From Bacillus sp. PAMC26568 (GTDB taxonomy: Bacteria; Bacillota; Bacilli; Bacillales; Bacillaceae): 64,000 nucleotides of DNA. The notes under the pieces are model-generated. The model did not search any database, was not told the origin of the DNA, and saw nothing but the letters and a program-made list of their open reading frames with translations. A program made the translations under genes and the position numbers. Below are positions 26,727-35,410 of this stretch, piece after piece (position 1 is the first letter of the stretch; the number at the start of each line of letters is the position of its first letter). The DNA is taken from the NCBI RefSeq assembly GCF_014235785.1, contig NZ_CP060137.1, forward strand, positions 3,038,001 to 3,102,000. Reading direction: 5' to 3'.

Positions 26727-28093
26727 TTGAACTCAGCTGCCATTTCATCTTTAAATCCGAATAGGTAAGTGAAAATAAATCCAGCTGCGTAAGAGATGAA
26801 TAGTCCAGCAAGGAAAAGAATAATTTGGTTCGTATGAACTAAGAATGTGAGAGGAAGGCCTGATACTCCGACTGCGATTGTTGCGATATCAAAATGGGCC
26901 TGGAATGCTCCCCCTACGCCTGCGCCTAAACATGCAGTTAAAAACGGACGCCCAAGCGGCAGCGTAACACCAAAGATTAAAGGTTCGCCGATTCCAAGCA
27001 TTCCTGAAGGAAGTCCCCCGCCAATTGCACGTTTTAAGCTTTTCTTTTTTGTTTTAAAATAGATTGCAAATGCTGCACCGACTTGACCTGCTCCGCCCAT
27101 TGCAAGAATTGGAAGCAATGGATCGTCTCCAATGGAGTTAATCAATTCAAGATGAACAGGTGTTAACCCTTGATGCAGTCCTGTTACAACAAGCGGAAGG
27201 AATGTTGCGCCAAGCACAAATCCAGCTACGACACCGCCGACGTCAAGCACACTCAGCAAGCCTTTCGTGATTGTGTCTGAAAGAAAACCGCCTACAGGCA
27301 TAAAAACAATGTAAGTTACGATACCGGTAATAAGTAAAGCAATGGTAGGCGTGACAATGATATCAAGTGATTGCGGAACAAATTTTCTAACTTGTTTTTC
27401 AACTAAAGCGATAAAGATAGCTGCAAACAGAACCCCGATTAATCCGCCGCGTCCCGGGAGAAGATTCTCACCAAACAAGGCAATATCGCCGACTGCAGGA
27501 TTAATGACCAAGATTCCGGCAAGAGCGCCAAGTGCAGGCGATCCTCCAAATTCTTTCGCCGCATTCGTACCGACTAAAATACCGAGGTAAGCAAACAGTC
27601 CAGATCCGATAACGGTTAAAATAATAGCTAATTGTGAATCTGCTGCAAGCCATCCTGCCTGTACGATCGCTTTTGTAATACCTGTAATTAATCCTGAAGC
27701 TACAAGAGCCGGAATCAGAGGAATAAAGATGCTTGCGATTCTTCTTAAAAATAGTTTAAAAGGTTTCGCATTCTTTTTATCAATTTCAGATTTATTCTTA
27801 GAAGCCGTGTCTTTTAAATCGAAATCGTCTGCTGCTGCAAGCAGCTTATCAAATTCCGCAGAAACTTTATTCACTGCACCTGGTCCGAGGATGATTTGAA
27901 TCGTTTCTTCTTCTACTACACCCAGAACCCCTTCTGTCTTTTTAATTGCTTCCATATTTACCTTTGAACGATCCTGCGGCGTGACACGCAGTCTTGTCAT
28001 GCAATGTCCTGATGTCGCAACGTTAGCTGCTCCTCCCAGATGCTCCAATAATTGTTCCGCAATGATTAAGTTTCGATTGCTCCCCTTTGCCAT
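26723..28093 (-). CDS. murP: PTS EIIBC for MurNAc or MurNAc-GlcNAc (MurP)
   Basis: A 456-residue permease. The IIB domain (~1-90) contains the phosphorylated Cys in GHCMTRLRV, and the IIC domain (~110-450) has about ten membrane segments (HQGLTPVHLE; GGAGQVG; GIGEPLIFGV). No IIA domain is present, so phosphate must come from another EIIA-Glc-type protein. It imports and 6-phosphorylates MurNAc or the disaccharide. Pairing with MupG suggests the disaccharide; pairing with NamZ suggests the free sugar. Confidence 0.92.
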   Translation of the reverse strand: MAKGSNRNLIIAEQLLEHLGGAANVATSGHCMTRLRVTPQDRSKVNMEAIKKTEGVLGVVEEETIQIILGPGAVNKVSAEFDKLLAAADDFDLKDTASKNKSEIDKKNAKPFKLFLRRIASIFIPLIPALVASGLITGITKAIVQAGWLAADSQLAIILTVIGSGLFAYLGILVGTNAAKEFGGSPALGALAGILVINPAVGDIALFGENLLPGRGGLIGVLFAAIFIALVEKQVRKFVPQSLDIIVTPTIALLITGIVTYIVFMPVGGFLSDTITKGLLSVLDVGGVVAGFVLGATFLPLVVTGLHQGLTPVHLELINSIGDDPLLPILAMGGAGQVGAAFAIYFKTKKKSLKRAIGGGLPSGMLGIGEPLIFGVTLPLGRPFLTACLGAGVGGAFQAHFDIATIAVGVSGLPLTFLVHTNQIILFLAGLFISYAAGFIFTYLFGFKDEMAAEFK

Positions 28094-28116
28094 CTTAAAG
28101 CCCCCTTTGTAAGTGC

Positions 28117-28974
28117 CTATTTATATTTTTCTGTCATTGATTTAATGGCCGATCTTGTATTATCAATATATTGAACGGTCTCATCGTACCGTTCAGTTGC
28201 CATTCCTAAAAATAAAATGTCAATCATATAAAGCTGTGCAAGACGGGAAGACGTAGCTGCACTTCGGAACGGCGCTTCATTAGAAAAAGAGGTATGAAGC
28301 GATACATCGCATAACGATGACACTGTCGTTTGTCCGAAATGAGTAAGCCCGATTGTCTTAACTCCGCGTTCTTTTGCAAGCTTCAGCACATTGATGATCT
28401 CTTGTGTTTCACCCGAAAATGAAATGGCGAATAGGACGTCATCTTTATCCGCATTAGCAATCAGAGTGGCAACTAAATGCATATCTGTGAAAGCAGTTGC
28501 CCCTTTATTAATCCGAATCAGTTTTTGCTGTGCGTCAGCAGCAACAATGTTCGAAGCGCCAACTCCGCAAAAATGAACGTTCTTTGCGTTCAGCAGCATG
28601 CTGATTGCCATTTTGAGATTATCATGATCTATAATTTCCGCCGTGTCACGGATGATTTGAATCGTATTGCTCGTTGTTTTTTCAACAACTCTGTACAAGG
28701 ATTCTGAAGGTTCAATATCACGGTATCCCTGCTCAACAGACTTCATCAAGTCACCGGCAATTCTCATTTTCAAGTCCTGAAATCCCTTTAATCCAAGTGA
28801 CTTGCACAGTCTGATCACGGCGGCCCCGCTCGTCTGGGCTGATGTGCTTAATTCACTGACAGTACTGTCTACGACCTCATGCGGATGCTGCAAAATATAA
28901 TCTGCAAGCTTTTGTTCTGACTGGGGAAGTTTGTTCAGCATCGTTTGAATGATGGATAATCCGCCTGTTGCCAT
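28117..28974 (-). CDS. murR: RpiR-family regulator MurR
   Basis: A 285-residue regulator with an N-terminal helix-turn-helix (~1-77; QSEQKLADYILQHPHEVVDSTV, then SGAAVIRLCKSLG) and a C-terminal SIS sugar-phosphate domain (~125-255; CGVGASNIVAADAQQKL; ISFSGETQEIIN). It should sense MurNAc-6-P and repress the operon. It lies 12 bases after murQ. Two repeats of TGAAATTATGTTT upstream of murQ are the likely operators. Confidence 0.92.
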   Translation of the reverse strand: MATGGLSIIQTMLNKLPQSEQKLADYILQHPHEVVDSTVSELSTSAQTSGAAVIRLCKSLGLKGFQDLKMRIAGDLMKSVEQGYRDIEPSESLYRVVEKTTSNTIQIIRDTAEIIDHDNLKMAISMLLNAKNVHFCGVGASNIVAADAQQKLIRINKGATAFTDMHLVATLIANADKDDVLFAISFSGETQEIINVLKLAKERGVKTIGLTHFGQTTVSSLCDVSLHTSFSNEAPFRSAATSSRLAQLYMIDILFLGMATERYDETVQYIDNTRSAIKSMTEKYK

Positions 28975-28986
28975 TGTTCTCTCTCC

Positions 28987-29895
28987 TTAATCCGTATAAA
29001 GTGCGATGGCTTTTCTGACATCTCCATCCGCACGATTTAATAGCTCTTCAGCCTGTTCCAGCGCTATTTGCGCTTTTATCATCACAATTGCGGGTTTTAC
29101 TTTAAGTCTGGCTTTTTCAAGTGTTTCCTTTGCAAGCTCATATTCAGCACCAGTGACTGTCTGTATAATACTGACGGCTCGCTCCTTCAGCTTATAATTG
29201 CTGACATTTACATCCACCATGAGATTTTCATATACTTTTCCAATTCGGATCATTGTTGCAGTAGAAATCATATTGAGCACCATTTTATGAGCCGTTGCAG
29301 CTTTCATTCGAGTCGAACCTGTTACAACCTCCGGACCGACGACAACCTCTATGCCAATATCTGCAGCTTCGGATATCCGTGCATTTTTATTGCATGAGAG
29401 CGCAATTGCTTTAGCACCTTTTTCTTTTGCGTACCTGAGTGCACCAATGACATATGGAGTTCGCCCGCTTGCGGCAATTCCAACAACCATGTCATCAGCT
29501 GATAGATTAATATTTTTTAAATCTTCAGCTCCAGATTCTTCTTTATCCTCTGCTCCCTCTACTGCACGGACAAAAGCTTTCTCACCGCCTGCAATGATTC
29601 CGATGACCGTTTCAGGAGAGGTGCTGAACGTTGGCGGACATTCTACAGCATCCAGTACACCCAGTCTTCCACTTGTTCCAGCACCAATGTAAATTAATCT
29701 TCCTCCCTTCTTCAGCGATTCAACTGCACATTCAACCGCTGCCTTAATTTCCGGCAGCACTTCCTGCACAGCAACCGCCACTTTCAGATCTTCGTTGTTC
29801 ATCATTGAAAGAATTTCGAGTGTGTTTGCATTGTCAATATTCATAGTTTGTTCATTTCGCAATTCTGTCGTTAATGAACTCAGTTGTTTTTCCAT
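28987..29895 (-). CDS. murQ: N-acetylmuramic acid 6-phosphate etherase MurQ
   Basis: A 302-residue SIS-domain lyase that removes D-lactate from MurNAc-6-P to give GlcNAc-6-[22 protein letters not shown] carries the expected catalytic Glu (residue 85). A second Glu (116, in AVEGAED) lies 31 residues further on, matching the spacing of E. coli Glu83 and Glu114. It is the first gene of the operon, with AGGAGG upstream. The product needs NagA and NagB, encoded at 49.6-51.5 kb. Confidence 0.95.
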   Translation of the reverse strand: MEKQLSSLTTELRNEQTMNIDNANTLEILSMMNNEDLKVAVAVQEVLPEIKAAVECAVESLKKGGRLIYIGAGTSGRLGVLDAVECPPTFSTSPETVIGIIAGGEKAFVRAVEGAEDKEESGAEDLKNINLSADDMVVGIAASGRTPYVIGALRYAKEKGAKAIALSCNKNARISEAADIGIEVVVGPEVVTGSTRMKAATAHKMVLNMISTATMIRIGKVYENLMVDVNVSNYKLKERAVSIIQTVTGAEYELAKETLEKARLKVKPAIVMIKAQIALEQAEELLNRADGDVRKAIALYTD

Positions 29896-29935
29896 AAACG
29901 GGTAAAGCCTCCTAATGATTGAATTCTCAATTTTC

Positions 29936-29964
29936 AGTATATTATATTATAAACATAATTTCAA
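29936..29964 (-). promoter_or_regulatory. SigA-type promoter of the mur operon
   Basis: TTGAAA (-35) and TATACT (-10) are separated by 17 bases. The -35 lies inside one of the two MurR-like repeats, so repressor binding would block the polymerase. Confidence 0.72.
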
Positions 29965-29994
29965 TTTATTCTTTTAAATAATGAAATTATGTTT
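29951..29994. promoter_or_regulatory. Paired MurR-type operators
   Basis: AAACATAATTTCA (29951-29963) and its exact inverse TGAAATTATGTTT (29982-29994) are separated by 18 bases. The right copy extends to the symmetric TGAAATTATGTTTCA, typical of RpiR-family operators. Confidence 0.7.
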
Positions 29995-30009
29995 CAAATT
30001 ATATGCACA

Positions 30010-30025
30010 ATGATAGCGCTTTTAT
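30010..30025 (-). promoter_or_regulatory. Candidate cre site upstream of the mur promoter
   Basis: ATAAAAGCGCTATCAT on the minus strand matches the cre consensus at all but one position. It lies ~46 bases upstream of the -35 element. Catabolite control by CcpA is inferred. The remainder of the gap to 30240 shows nothing else clear. Confidence 0.55.
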
Positions 30026-30240
30026 GACTATGCTGCAAGAGGAAATTCAGCAAACCAGGAAAAGAACATCCAAATAATCAGTTCATTCGGCATACAAACT
30101 CTCATCACATGTGTTTGCAATTAATTAATATGGCATTTTGTTTCAGGCAGGAATCCGAATTAATAGTTCATTAGAATGATTTTTTCAATTTATGAAAAAT
30201 AGTTTTTTTCTGTGTATAGTGTTTCGAGTAATAATATATT

Positions 30241-30286
30241 AAAAACCATCCTTCTAGCCCTATTTCTATTTGCACTTGGCCATTGG
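30241..30286 (-). repeat. Hairpin repeat, degenerate copy B
   Basis: It contains TGCACTTGGCCATT as in the other copies, but the partner arm has diverged and the loop is lengthened. It ends in AAAAA on the plus strand (a T run on the minus). It follows the coding-like remnant at 30316-30430, the same order as copy A. Confidence 0.5.
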
Positions 30287-30315
30287 CATCATCTCGCAGA
30301 GAGAAAGCGCTTAAC

Positions 30316-30430
30316 TCAGCACCTCAAATAAACAATGTCCTGCTTATTATCGAAAAAACGATCCTTATTCTCCGTCAGCAGTTTCTTATGATCCGAAATA
30401 CCGGTTTTATTAACCGAGCGGCAAACCCAA
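30316..30430 (-). pseudogene. Coding-like remnant related to 14268-14432
   Basis: An open frame reads RSVNKTGISDHK, later RFFDNKQDIV, and ends in TGA at 30316-30318. No start codon is visible. The match to the 14.3-kb remnant is at both DNA and protein-frame level, with ~25 bases fewer. Parent protein not recognised. Confidence 0.5.
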
Positions 30431-30433
30431 AAG

Positions 30434-30464
30434 AAAAACAGCCCAGGATCCAAATCCCAGGCTG
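30434..30464 (-). terminator. Terminator after the vWA gene
   Basis: CAGCCTGGGAT pairs with ATCCTGGGCTG around a TTGG loop and is followed by T5 on the minus strand. Confidence 0.85.
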
Positions 30465-30471
30465 CTGCTTT

Positions 30472-31137
30472 CTATAAAACATTTTTCTGCTTTGCTTCTG
30501 TAATCCATTCAGGAAATTCATTTAATAACTGATCGTACAGCTGCTCATCAGTCGTGGCATCGATGTCTTGAACGTGAAAGAAATTTGCATTATCAATAAA
30601 TCTGCCTTCCATCGTGTCCAGGTTTTCAAGCACTTCAAAATTGGAGCTGCCCACACCGACGAACTGCCAGAAAATTGGTTTGTTTGACGAGGAGACAACA
30701 GGCTTCTTGATCGTTCGCTTGCAGCCCCCATCGTTAATAAAAACAACAAAAGCAGGATCTTTACTTGGCTCTTCCTGCAAATATTTCTTCATAACATCGT
30801 ACATCACAGGCGGTTCATCATTGCGGCCAAATTTATGTATGCTTTCATTTTTTAAAATCCGCAAGTTCACGTAGTTTTCAAAATCTCTCTCCGTAACGGA
30901 TGGAAGCCGTGAAAATTCATTATCATACACCCAAATATCAAGAATCCCATCATCATCAAACTGACTGGCAACTGCCAAAATCCGTTCAACCACTTTTTGA
31001 ACAGATCCATTTTTATAGAGATTTCTCATCGAACCCGAAATATCAAGAACTAGTCCCACTCGGGCTACAACACCGGTCAGCTTCTTTTTCTCAAGAACAA
31101 TGCCGGCAGTTTTTTTCATTAGATTGATAGAGCTCAA
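30472..31137 (-). CDS. vWA-domain protein, TerF-like tellurium-resistance family
   Basis: A 221-residue cytoplasmic protein with a von Willebrand A domain. The MIDAS motif is LVLDISGSM near residue 30, with supporting D residues in FINDGG. It starts 36 bases after the TerD-type gene and is transcribed with it. Such TerD/TerF pairs occur in stress-response (yceC-type) and Ter operons and bind divalent metals. The molecular role is not established. The larger ter/yce operon genes (TerC-type transporter) are absent here. Confidence 0.8.
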   Translation of the reverse strand: MSSINLMKKTAGIVLEKKKLTGVVARVGLVLDISGSMRNLYKNGSVQKVVERILAVASQFDDDGILDIWVYDNEFSRLPSVTERDFENYVNLRILKNESIHKFGRNDEPPVMYDVMKKYLQEEPSKDPAFVVFINDGGCKRTIKKPVVSSSNKPIFWQFVGVGSSNFEVLENLDTMEGRFIDNANFFHVQDIDATTDEQLYDQLLNEFPEWITEAKQKNVL

Positions 31138-31172
31138 CTGTTTTTAGTCCCCTTTAAGTGAAAGATAGCCTC

Positions 31173-31751
31173 TTAGACATCCAATCCATAATTTCTGCAA
31201 AGTGCAGCAAGTCCTCCGGAAAATCCGCTTCCGATCGCATTGAATTTCCAGTCTTGTCCGTGTTTGTATAACTCACAGACAACAACTGCTGTTTCAACTG
31301 AGAAATCTTCACCTAAATCGTAGCGAAGAACTTCTTCTGAGTTATCTGCATTCACGACACGCACAAAAGCGTTGGATACTTGTCCAAAGTTTTGATGGCG
31401 TCCTTTTGCATCATGGATTGTTACCGTTATTCCGATCTTTTCGACGTGAGAAGGCAATAATGAAAAATCAATGATCATCTGCTCATCATCTCCGTCCCCT
31501 TCTCCAGTACGGTTGTCTCCAGTATGCTCAACTGCTCCGTTCGGGCTTTTTAAGTTATTGTAAAAAACAAATTCTAAATCATTTTGAACTTTACCGCTCC
31601 CATCTGCAAGAAAAGCAGAAGCATCCAAGTCAAAATCCTTCCCGCCTGAATACTTATTCGTATCCCAGCCAAGTCCAATGATTACCTTAGTTAAACCAGG
31701 ATTCGTTTTTGTAAGATCAATACGCTGTCCCTTAGATAAAGAAATTGACAA
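31173..31751 (-). CDS. TerD-family calcium-binding stress protein
   Basis: A 192-residue protein matching the TerD fold ([53 protein letters not shown] at the C-terminus). The conserved acidic clusters (DFDLDAS and GDGDDEQ) bind Ca2+ in characterised TerD proteins. TTG at 31751 is preferred: GAGGTG lies 6 bases upstream, whereas ATG at 31757 touches the ribosome-binding site. An extracytoplasmic-stress-type promoter lies upstream. Confidence 0.88.
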   Translation of the reverse strand: MSISLSKGQRIDLTKTNPGLTKVIIGLGWDTNKYSGGKDFDLDASAFLADGSGKVQNDLEFVFYNNLKSPNGAVEHTGDNRTGEGDGDDEQMIIDFSLLPSHVEKIGITVTIHDAKGRHQNFGQVSNAFVRVVNADNSEEVLRYDLGEDFSVETAVVVCELYKHGQDWKFNAIGSGFSGGLAALCRNYGLDV

Positions 31752-31804
31752 TGTCATCACCTCGTTTAATATTTTCCAAAAAAGGAAGTCTGCTTCTATT
31801 GTAC

Positions 31805-31831
31805 TACGAATCTAATCAAAAAAAAGTTTCA
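31805..31831 (-). promoter_or_regulatory. ECF-sigma-type promoter of the TerD/vWA pair
   Basis: TGAAAC and CGTA are separated by 17 bases, one more than the usual SigW/SigM spacing. B. subtilis TerD-type genes (yceC operon) are controlled by ECF sigmas and SigB, which supports the assignment. Confidence 0.5.
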
Positions 31832-31937
31832 AAAGAAAGATTGTCCGATTTTTTTGATCACATTGAAAGTGGAATCCACGTTTAAGATTAAAGCGAGAGT
31901 GGAACGTGTTAAGTACAATCAATTAAGGAGGCTAACC

Positions 31938-33386
31938 ATGCAAGAGCATAAATTGTATATTAACGGTGAATATATAAATTCCACATCTAATGAAACAATT
32001 GATGTCATCAATCCAGCCACTGAAAAGGTCATTTCAAAAATACCAGCAGGCACTGAAGAAGATGCAAACAAGGCCATTGAAGCTGCTTTTGAAGCGGAGA
32101 AAAACTGGGAAAAGACTGCATCAGCTGAAAGAGGAAAAATCGTCGGCAGTCTTGGAGATAAGCTAAAAGAAAGACGTGAAACTTTTATAGAACTGCTTAG
32201 CGAAGAACAAGGGAAGCCGTATGAACAAGCAAGCGGCGAGGTTGATACGGCCATTGATTACTTTTCTTATATGTCTGAATGGGCCCGCAGAATCGAGGGA
32301 GAAATTATTCCGAGTGATCGCACGAACGAGAATATCCTGATGTTCCGAAAGCCAATTGGAGTTGTAGCAGGAATTGTGCCTTGGAACTTCCCTGTTTTTA
32401 TTTTGGCCAGAAAAGTGGCAACCGCGCTCATTACTGGATGTACAATTGTCCTAAAACCGAGCCAGCAAACTCCGAATACTGCGGCAGAATTTACAAAAAT
32501 CATTAATGAAATGAAGGAGATACCAGCAGGCGTCTACAATTTCATCACAGGCAAGGGCTCAACGATCGGCAAAGTGATGGCATCCCATCCGAAAGTCGGG
32601 ATTGTGACGATGACCGGCAGTGTAAAAGCCGGTACAAAAGTTATGGAAGCTGCCGCTAAAAACATTACAAAGGTTAATCTTGAACTTGGCGGGAAAGCAC
32701 CAGCCATTGTGACGAAAAACGCCAATCTGGATACAGCTGTAAATAGCATCAAAACATCACGAATTACCAATGCGGGACAAGCCTGCACAAATGCAGAACG
32801 TGTTTACGTCCATGAAGACGTTGCAGAAGAATTCATTGAGAAAATGACGCAAGCAATGAAAGATACCAAGCTTGGCATGCCAAATGATAAGAATGCCGAA
32901 ATGGGACCCCTTGTTAGTCAAGACCGTTTGGATGTTGTGGATAACATGGTACAAAATGCGGCTAACAATGGAGCTAAAGTGCTGACAGGAGGCAAAAGAG
33001 CTTCCATGACCAGCGGCTTCTTCTATGAACCAACTATTATTACAAACGTTAAGCAGGGCTCTGAAATCATCCAAGAAGAGATTTTCGGACCAGTATTGCC
33101 AATCATGACATATAAGACTCTTGATGAAGCCATTGAACTAGCTAACGATTCCGATTATGGACTATCTTCCTCTATCTATACAGATAACGTCCATGAAGCG
33201 ATGCGAGCTGCAAATGAACTTAAATTCGGAGAAACTTTCATCAATCGGGAAAACTTTGAAGCGATTCAAGGCTATCACGCCGGTGTCCGCAAATCAGGAC
33301 TCGGCGGTGCAGATGGAAAACATGGCATAGAAGACTTTACCGTCACACACGCTGTATATATGCAGTACGATGAGAATAAGCAATAA
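31938..33386 (+). CDS. NAD-dependent aldehyde dehydrogenase, AldA/lactaldehyde type
   Basis: A 482-residue cytoplasmic enzyme oxidising an aldehyde to the acid. Motifs include the coenzyme-site IVPWNFPVF, general-base Glu in NLELGGKAP, catalytic Cys in NAGQACTNAERVYV, and EIFGPVLPI. The overall pattern (WNFPVFILARK) is close to E. coli AldA, which acts on lactaldehyde and glycolaldehyde. ATG at 31938 has AAGGAGG upstream; the longer frame is discarded. The gene stands alone, so the substrate is uncertain. Confidence 0.9.
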   Translation: MQEHKLYINGEYINSTSNETIDVINPATEKVISKIPAGTEEDANKAIEAAFEAEKNWEKTASAERGKIVGSLGDKLKERRETFIELLSEEQGKPYEQASGEVDTAIDYFSYMSEWARRIEGEIIPSDRTNENILMFRKPIGVVAGIVPWNFPVFILARKVATALITGCTIVLKPSQQTPNTAAEFTKIINEMKEIPAGVYNFITGKGSTIGKVMASHPKVGIVTMTGSVKAGTKVMEAAAKNITKVNLELGGKAPAIVTKNANLDTAVNSIKTSRITNAGQACTNAERVYVHEDVAEEFIEKMTQAMKDTKLGMPNDKNAEMGPLVSQDRLDVVDNMVQNAANNGAKVLTGGKRASMTSGFFYEPTIITNVKQGSEIIQEEIFGPVLPIMTYKTLDEAIELANDSDYGLSSSIYTDNVHEAMRAANELKFGETFINRENFEAIQGYHAGVRKSGLGGADGKHGIEDFTVTHAVYMQYDENKQ

Positions 33387-33397
33387 GCTAAAAAGAC

Positions 33398-33432
33398 AAA
33401 GTGCCCGAAGATTGATTTTCGTGCACTTTTTT
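33398..33432 (+). terminator. Terminator of the aldehyde dehydrogenase gene
   Basis: An imperfect stem AAGTGC..CGAAGA / TTTTCG..GCACTT is followed by TTTTTTG. Confidence 0.8.
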
Positions 33433-33445
33433 GTATGCAGTGACT

Positions 33446-33479
33446 AAAATGGTCTTTTTCTAGCTGCACTTGGCCATTT
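33446..33479 (-). repeat. Hairpin repeat with conserved loop, copy C
   Basis: AAATGGTC and GGCCATTT arms flank a loop identical in sequence to copy A (CTAGCTGCACTT on the plus strand). A wobble pair keeps the stem. Confidence 0.6.
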
Positions 33480-33585
33480 GGTATTATCCACGCTGGACAC
33501 AATTGCACATTTAATAAAAAGAAATGTAACAATTTATAATGAAATATGCTTTTTTGCAGTTCTATTCCATCGTGAGATTCCTGCT

Positions 33586-33698
33586 TACTTTCCAATATCA
33601 TAGAAATACTTTCTATTCTGCGGAAAATACCTTCCAAACTTGCTGAATACTTTCCAAATCATCCTGAATACTTTCTTTTTTCCATAAACCTCCTAATA
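33586..33698 (-). repeat. Degenerate 21-bp tandem array 1 with an SD-ATG-like head
   Basis: TACTTTCC-like cores begin at 33586, 33607, 33628, 33648 and 33669, a 20-21 base period. On the minus strand the array starts with AGGAGGTTTATGGAAAAAAG, which looks like a ribosome-binding site and ATG. The frame is closed after eight codons (MEKRKYSG). The same head and unit occur at 56471-56585. Confidence 0.65.
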
Positions 33699-33706
33699 TA
33701 ATCCGT

Positions 33707-33738
33707 GATGGCCTGTTTCTAGCCGCACTTGGCCATTT
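33707..33738 (-). repeat. Hairpin repeat with conserved loop, copy D
   Basis: GATGGCC and GGCCAT arms flank CTAGCCGCACTT, one base different from copies A and C. It lies only ~230 bases from copy C. Confidence 0.6.
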
Positions 33739-33845
33739 TGCTTTTAACATAATTACAAGTTCTGCCCGCTTTGTTCGATTTAAAGTCTATTTTCCGTCAA
33801 TCGCCAATACAGATAATATGAAGAACAAATGAAAGGCTGATGACA

Positions 33846-34109
33846 ATGACTGATGAAAAAACACAGCAATATGATCTTGAAAAAAAGCTGGATGAACTGA
33901 ATAAAAAGCTTGATAGCCTCGAATCAAAAATGAACCGAAAGCCCAGTACGTTCGGGCAAAACGTATGGGTTCTTATTCCCGTTGCGGCAATTATCATGTG
34001 GGGATTAGCGAATATTTCTAAGAAAAACGGCCATGAGAATTGGCCGTTTATTTCTTGCTTCGCACCATTTCAGCCACTTTCTAAAGAACGGCAGCAGCCG
34101 GCACATTGA
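33846..34109 (+). CDS. Small coiled-coil/transmembrane protein, unrecognised
   Basis: An 87-residue protein: a charged N-terminal coiled coil (LEKKLDELNKKLDSLESK, ~10-28) followed by one transmembrane helix (VWVLIPVAAIIMWGLA, ~38-54). It resembles the many Bacillus DUF-type small anchored proteins but I do not recognise it. ATG at 33846 has AAAGG 9 bases upstream. A hairpin (AAACGGCCA / TGGCCGTTT) lies inside the last third. Natural homologues may stop right after the membrane helix, so the C-terminal ~30 residues may be read-through past a lost stop. Confidence 0.55.
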   Translation: MTDEKTQQYDLEKKLDELNKKLDSLESKMNRKPSTFGQNVWVLIPVAAIIMWGLANISKKNGHENWPFISCFAPFQPLSKERQQPAH

Positions 34110-34122
34110 GCATTTTACGCAC

Positions 34123-34160
34123 AAAAGGTGAGCCCGTTGTAACCGGACTCACCTTTTTTA
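34123..34160. terminator. Bidirectional terminator after the small membrane gene
   Basis: AAAGGTGAG..CCG pairs with CGG..CTCACCTTT, with T6 on the plus side and TTTTG on the minus side. Confidence 0.85.
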
Positions 34161-34289
34161 TTTTGATGTATTGAAGAACCTTGAAATCCCGATTCCAATT
34201 GCTTTCTTGAGTCTGAATTGATCCAGGCTTCTTTTCAGCTTTTTCAATTGAATGCTGGTCCCCTTTAATTTGAATGCTTCAGCCGTTAA
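34158..34289 (-). other. Coding-like remnant of ~43 codons
   Basis: A minus-strand frame ends in TAA at 34158-34160 and opens after a TAG at ~34290. It reads basic and regular (LKKLKRSLDQFRLKKAIGIG). A TTG with AAAGGGG upstream could start a 29-residue peptide within it. I cannot assign it. The remaining gap to the ispA start shows nothing else. Confidence 0.3.
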
Positions 34290-34418
34290 CTAGCGGACTT
34301 CAAGCTGTAAGCTGTAAGTTTCACCTCGGAATAGTCCTCATAAAAAGAGCAATCTTTTATCATTGATTTTCCAGTTTCAACATATACCTTAATCATTACG
34401 AATAAAGGAGACGGTAAT

Positions 34419-35363
34419 GTGGAAGGACAAGTTCGGCTGCTGCCTCATAAATATGGACCTATTGTCAAAAGTGTAAAAGCTATTTCTGAAGGGGTTGCTA
34501 TGATAGGTGCTCCTAAGCTTTGGGAACAGGGTATTCAAGGGAAAGGAATCACGATTGCCGTATTAGATACTGGCTGTGATGTGACTCACCCTGATCTACG
34601 CGGAAAAATTGCAGGAGGACGGAACTTTACTACTGATGATAACGGAGACCCTAATCGTCTGACAGACTATCACGGTCATGGTACACACGTATCAGGGACG
34701 ATTGCGGCGGCTAAAAATGTAGGCGTTGCACCCCAAGCAAAGATTTTGGTCGTAAAGGTACTTGCAGGTGAGTCAGGAAGCGGAGAGTATGCATGGATCA
34801 CGAATGGAATTTTGTATGCGATTGAACAGAAAGTGGATGTCATCTCAATGTCACTTGGCGGACCTTCAGATCATTCGGAACTTAGAAAAGCTGTCCGAAA
34901 AGCCGTTGCCAGTCAGATAGCGGTAGTCTGTGCCGCTGGAAACGAAGGAGACAATGACAGCAGCACACCTGAGTTTTCCTACCCTGGTTCTTATAATGAA
35001 GTCATTTCTGTCGGATCTGTCGGATTCGAAAAAAAATCATCCTACTTTTCAAACTCCAATAACGAAATTGACCTTGTCGCACCAGGCGAAAAAATTGTTT
35101 CAACCATTCCCGGCGGCGAATATGCAGCTTTCAGCGGAACTTCCATGTCGACACCTCACGTCGCAGGAGCCATTGCATTAATTAAACAGTTTGAACAGCA
35201 GGAATTTGACAGAAAATTCACTGAAGCAGAAGTTTACGCCCAATTAATAAGAAGAACTATTCCATATGGCAATCCAAAAACCCAGGAAGGAAACGGTCTC
35301 GTCTACTTGACTGCTCCTGATTTGCTTAGAGAAAGTGTCATTAAAAAGAATCTTATCGATTGA
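34419..35363 (+). CDS. ispA: Intracellular subtilisin-like serine protease
   Basis: A 314-residue S8 protease without a signal peptide. The catalytic triad is Asp50 (VLDTGCD), His87 (GHGTHVSG) and Ser242 (GTSMSTPHVAG). The short N-terminal extension with LLPHKYG replaces a secreted propeptide, as in Bacillus IspA, which has LIPY at this point and a similar length. It degrades cytoplasmic proteins in stationary phase. The start is GTG at 34419, 8 bases after AAAGGAG. The gene is transcribed alone. Confidence 0.92.
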   Translation: MEGQVRLLPHKYGPIVKSVKAISEGVAMIGAPKLWEQGIQGKGITIAVLDTGCDVTHPDLRGKIAGGRNFTTDDNGDPNRLTDYHGHGTHVSGTIAAAKNVGVAPQAKILVVKVLAGESGSGEYAWITNGILYAIEQKVDVISMSLGGPSDHSELRKAVRKAVASQIAVVCAAGNEGDNDSSTPEFSYPGSYNEVISVGSVGFEKKSSYFSNSNNEIDLVAPGEKIVSTIPGGEYAAFSGTSMSTPHVAGAIALIKQFEQQEFDRKFTEAEVYAQLIRRTIPYGNPKTQEGNGLVYLTAPDLLRESVIKKNLID

Positions 35364-35403
35364 AAAAAAGAGCCAGCACCTGAATTTTAGGTGCTGGCTC
35401 TCT
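35363..35403. terminator. Bidirectional terminator between ispA and the DUF4097 gene
   Basis: GAGCCAGCACCT / AGGTGCTGGCTC, a 12-bp perfect stem, follows an A-rich run (T-rich on the minus strand). Confidence 0.85.
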
Positions 35404-35410
35404 CATCATT

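Noticed and set aside
33275..33637. 120-residue minus-strand ORF
   Set aside because: It overlaps the end of the aldehyde dehydrogenase and its terminator; its start is inside the degenerate array.
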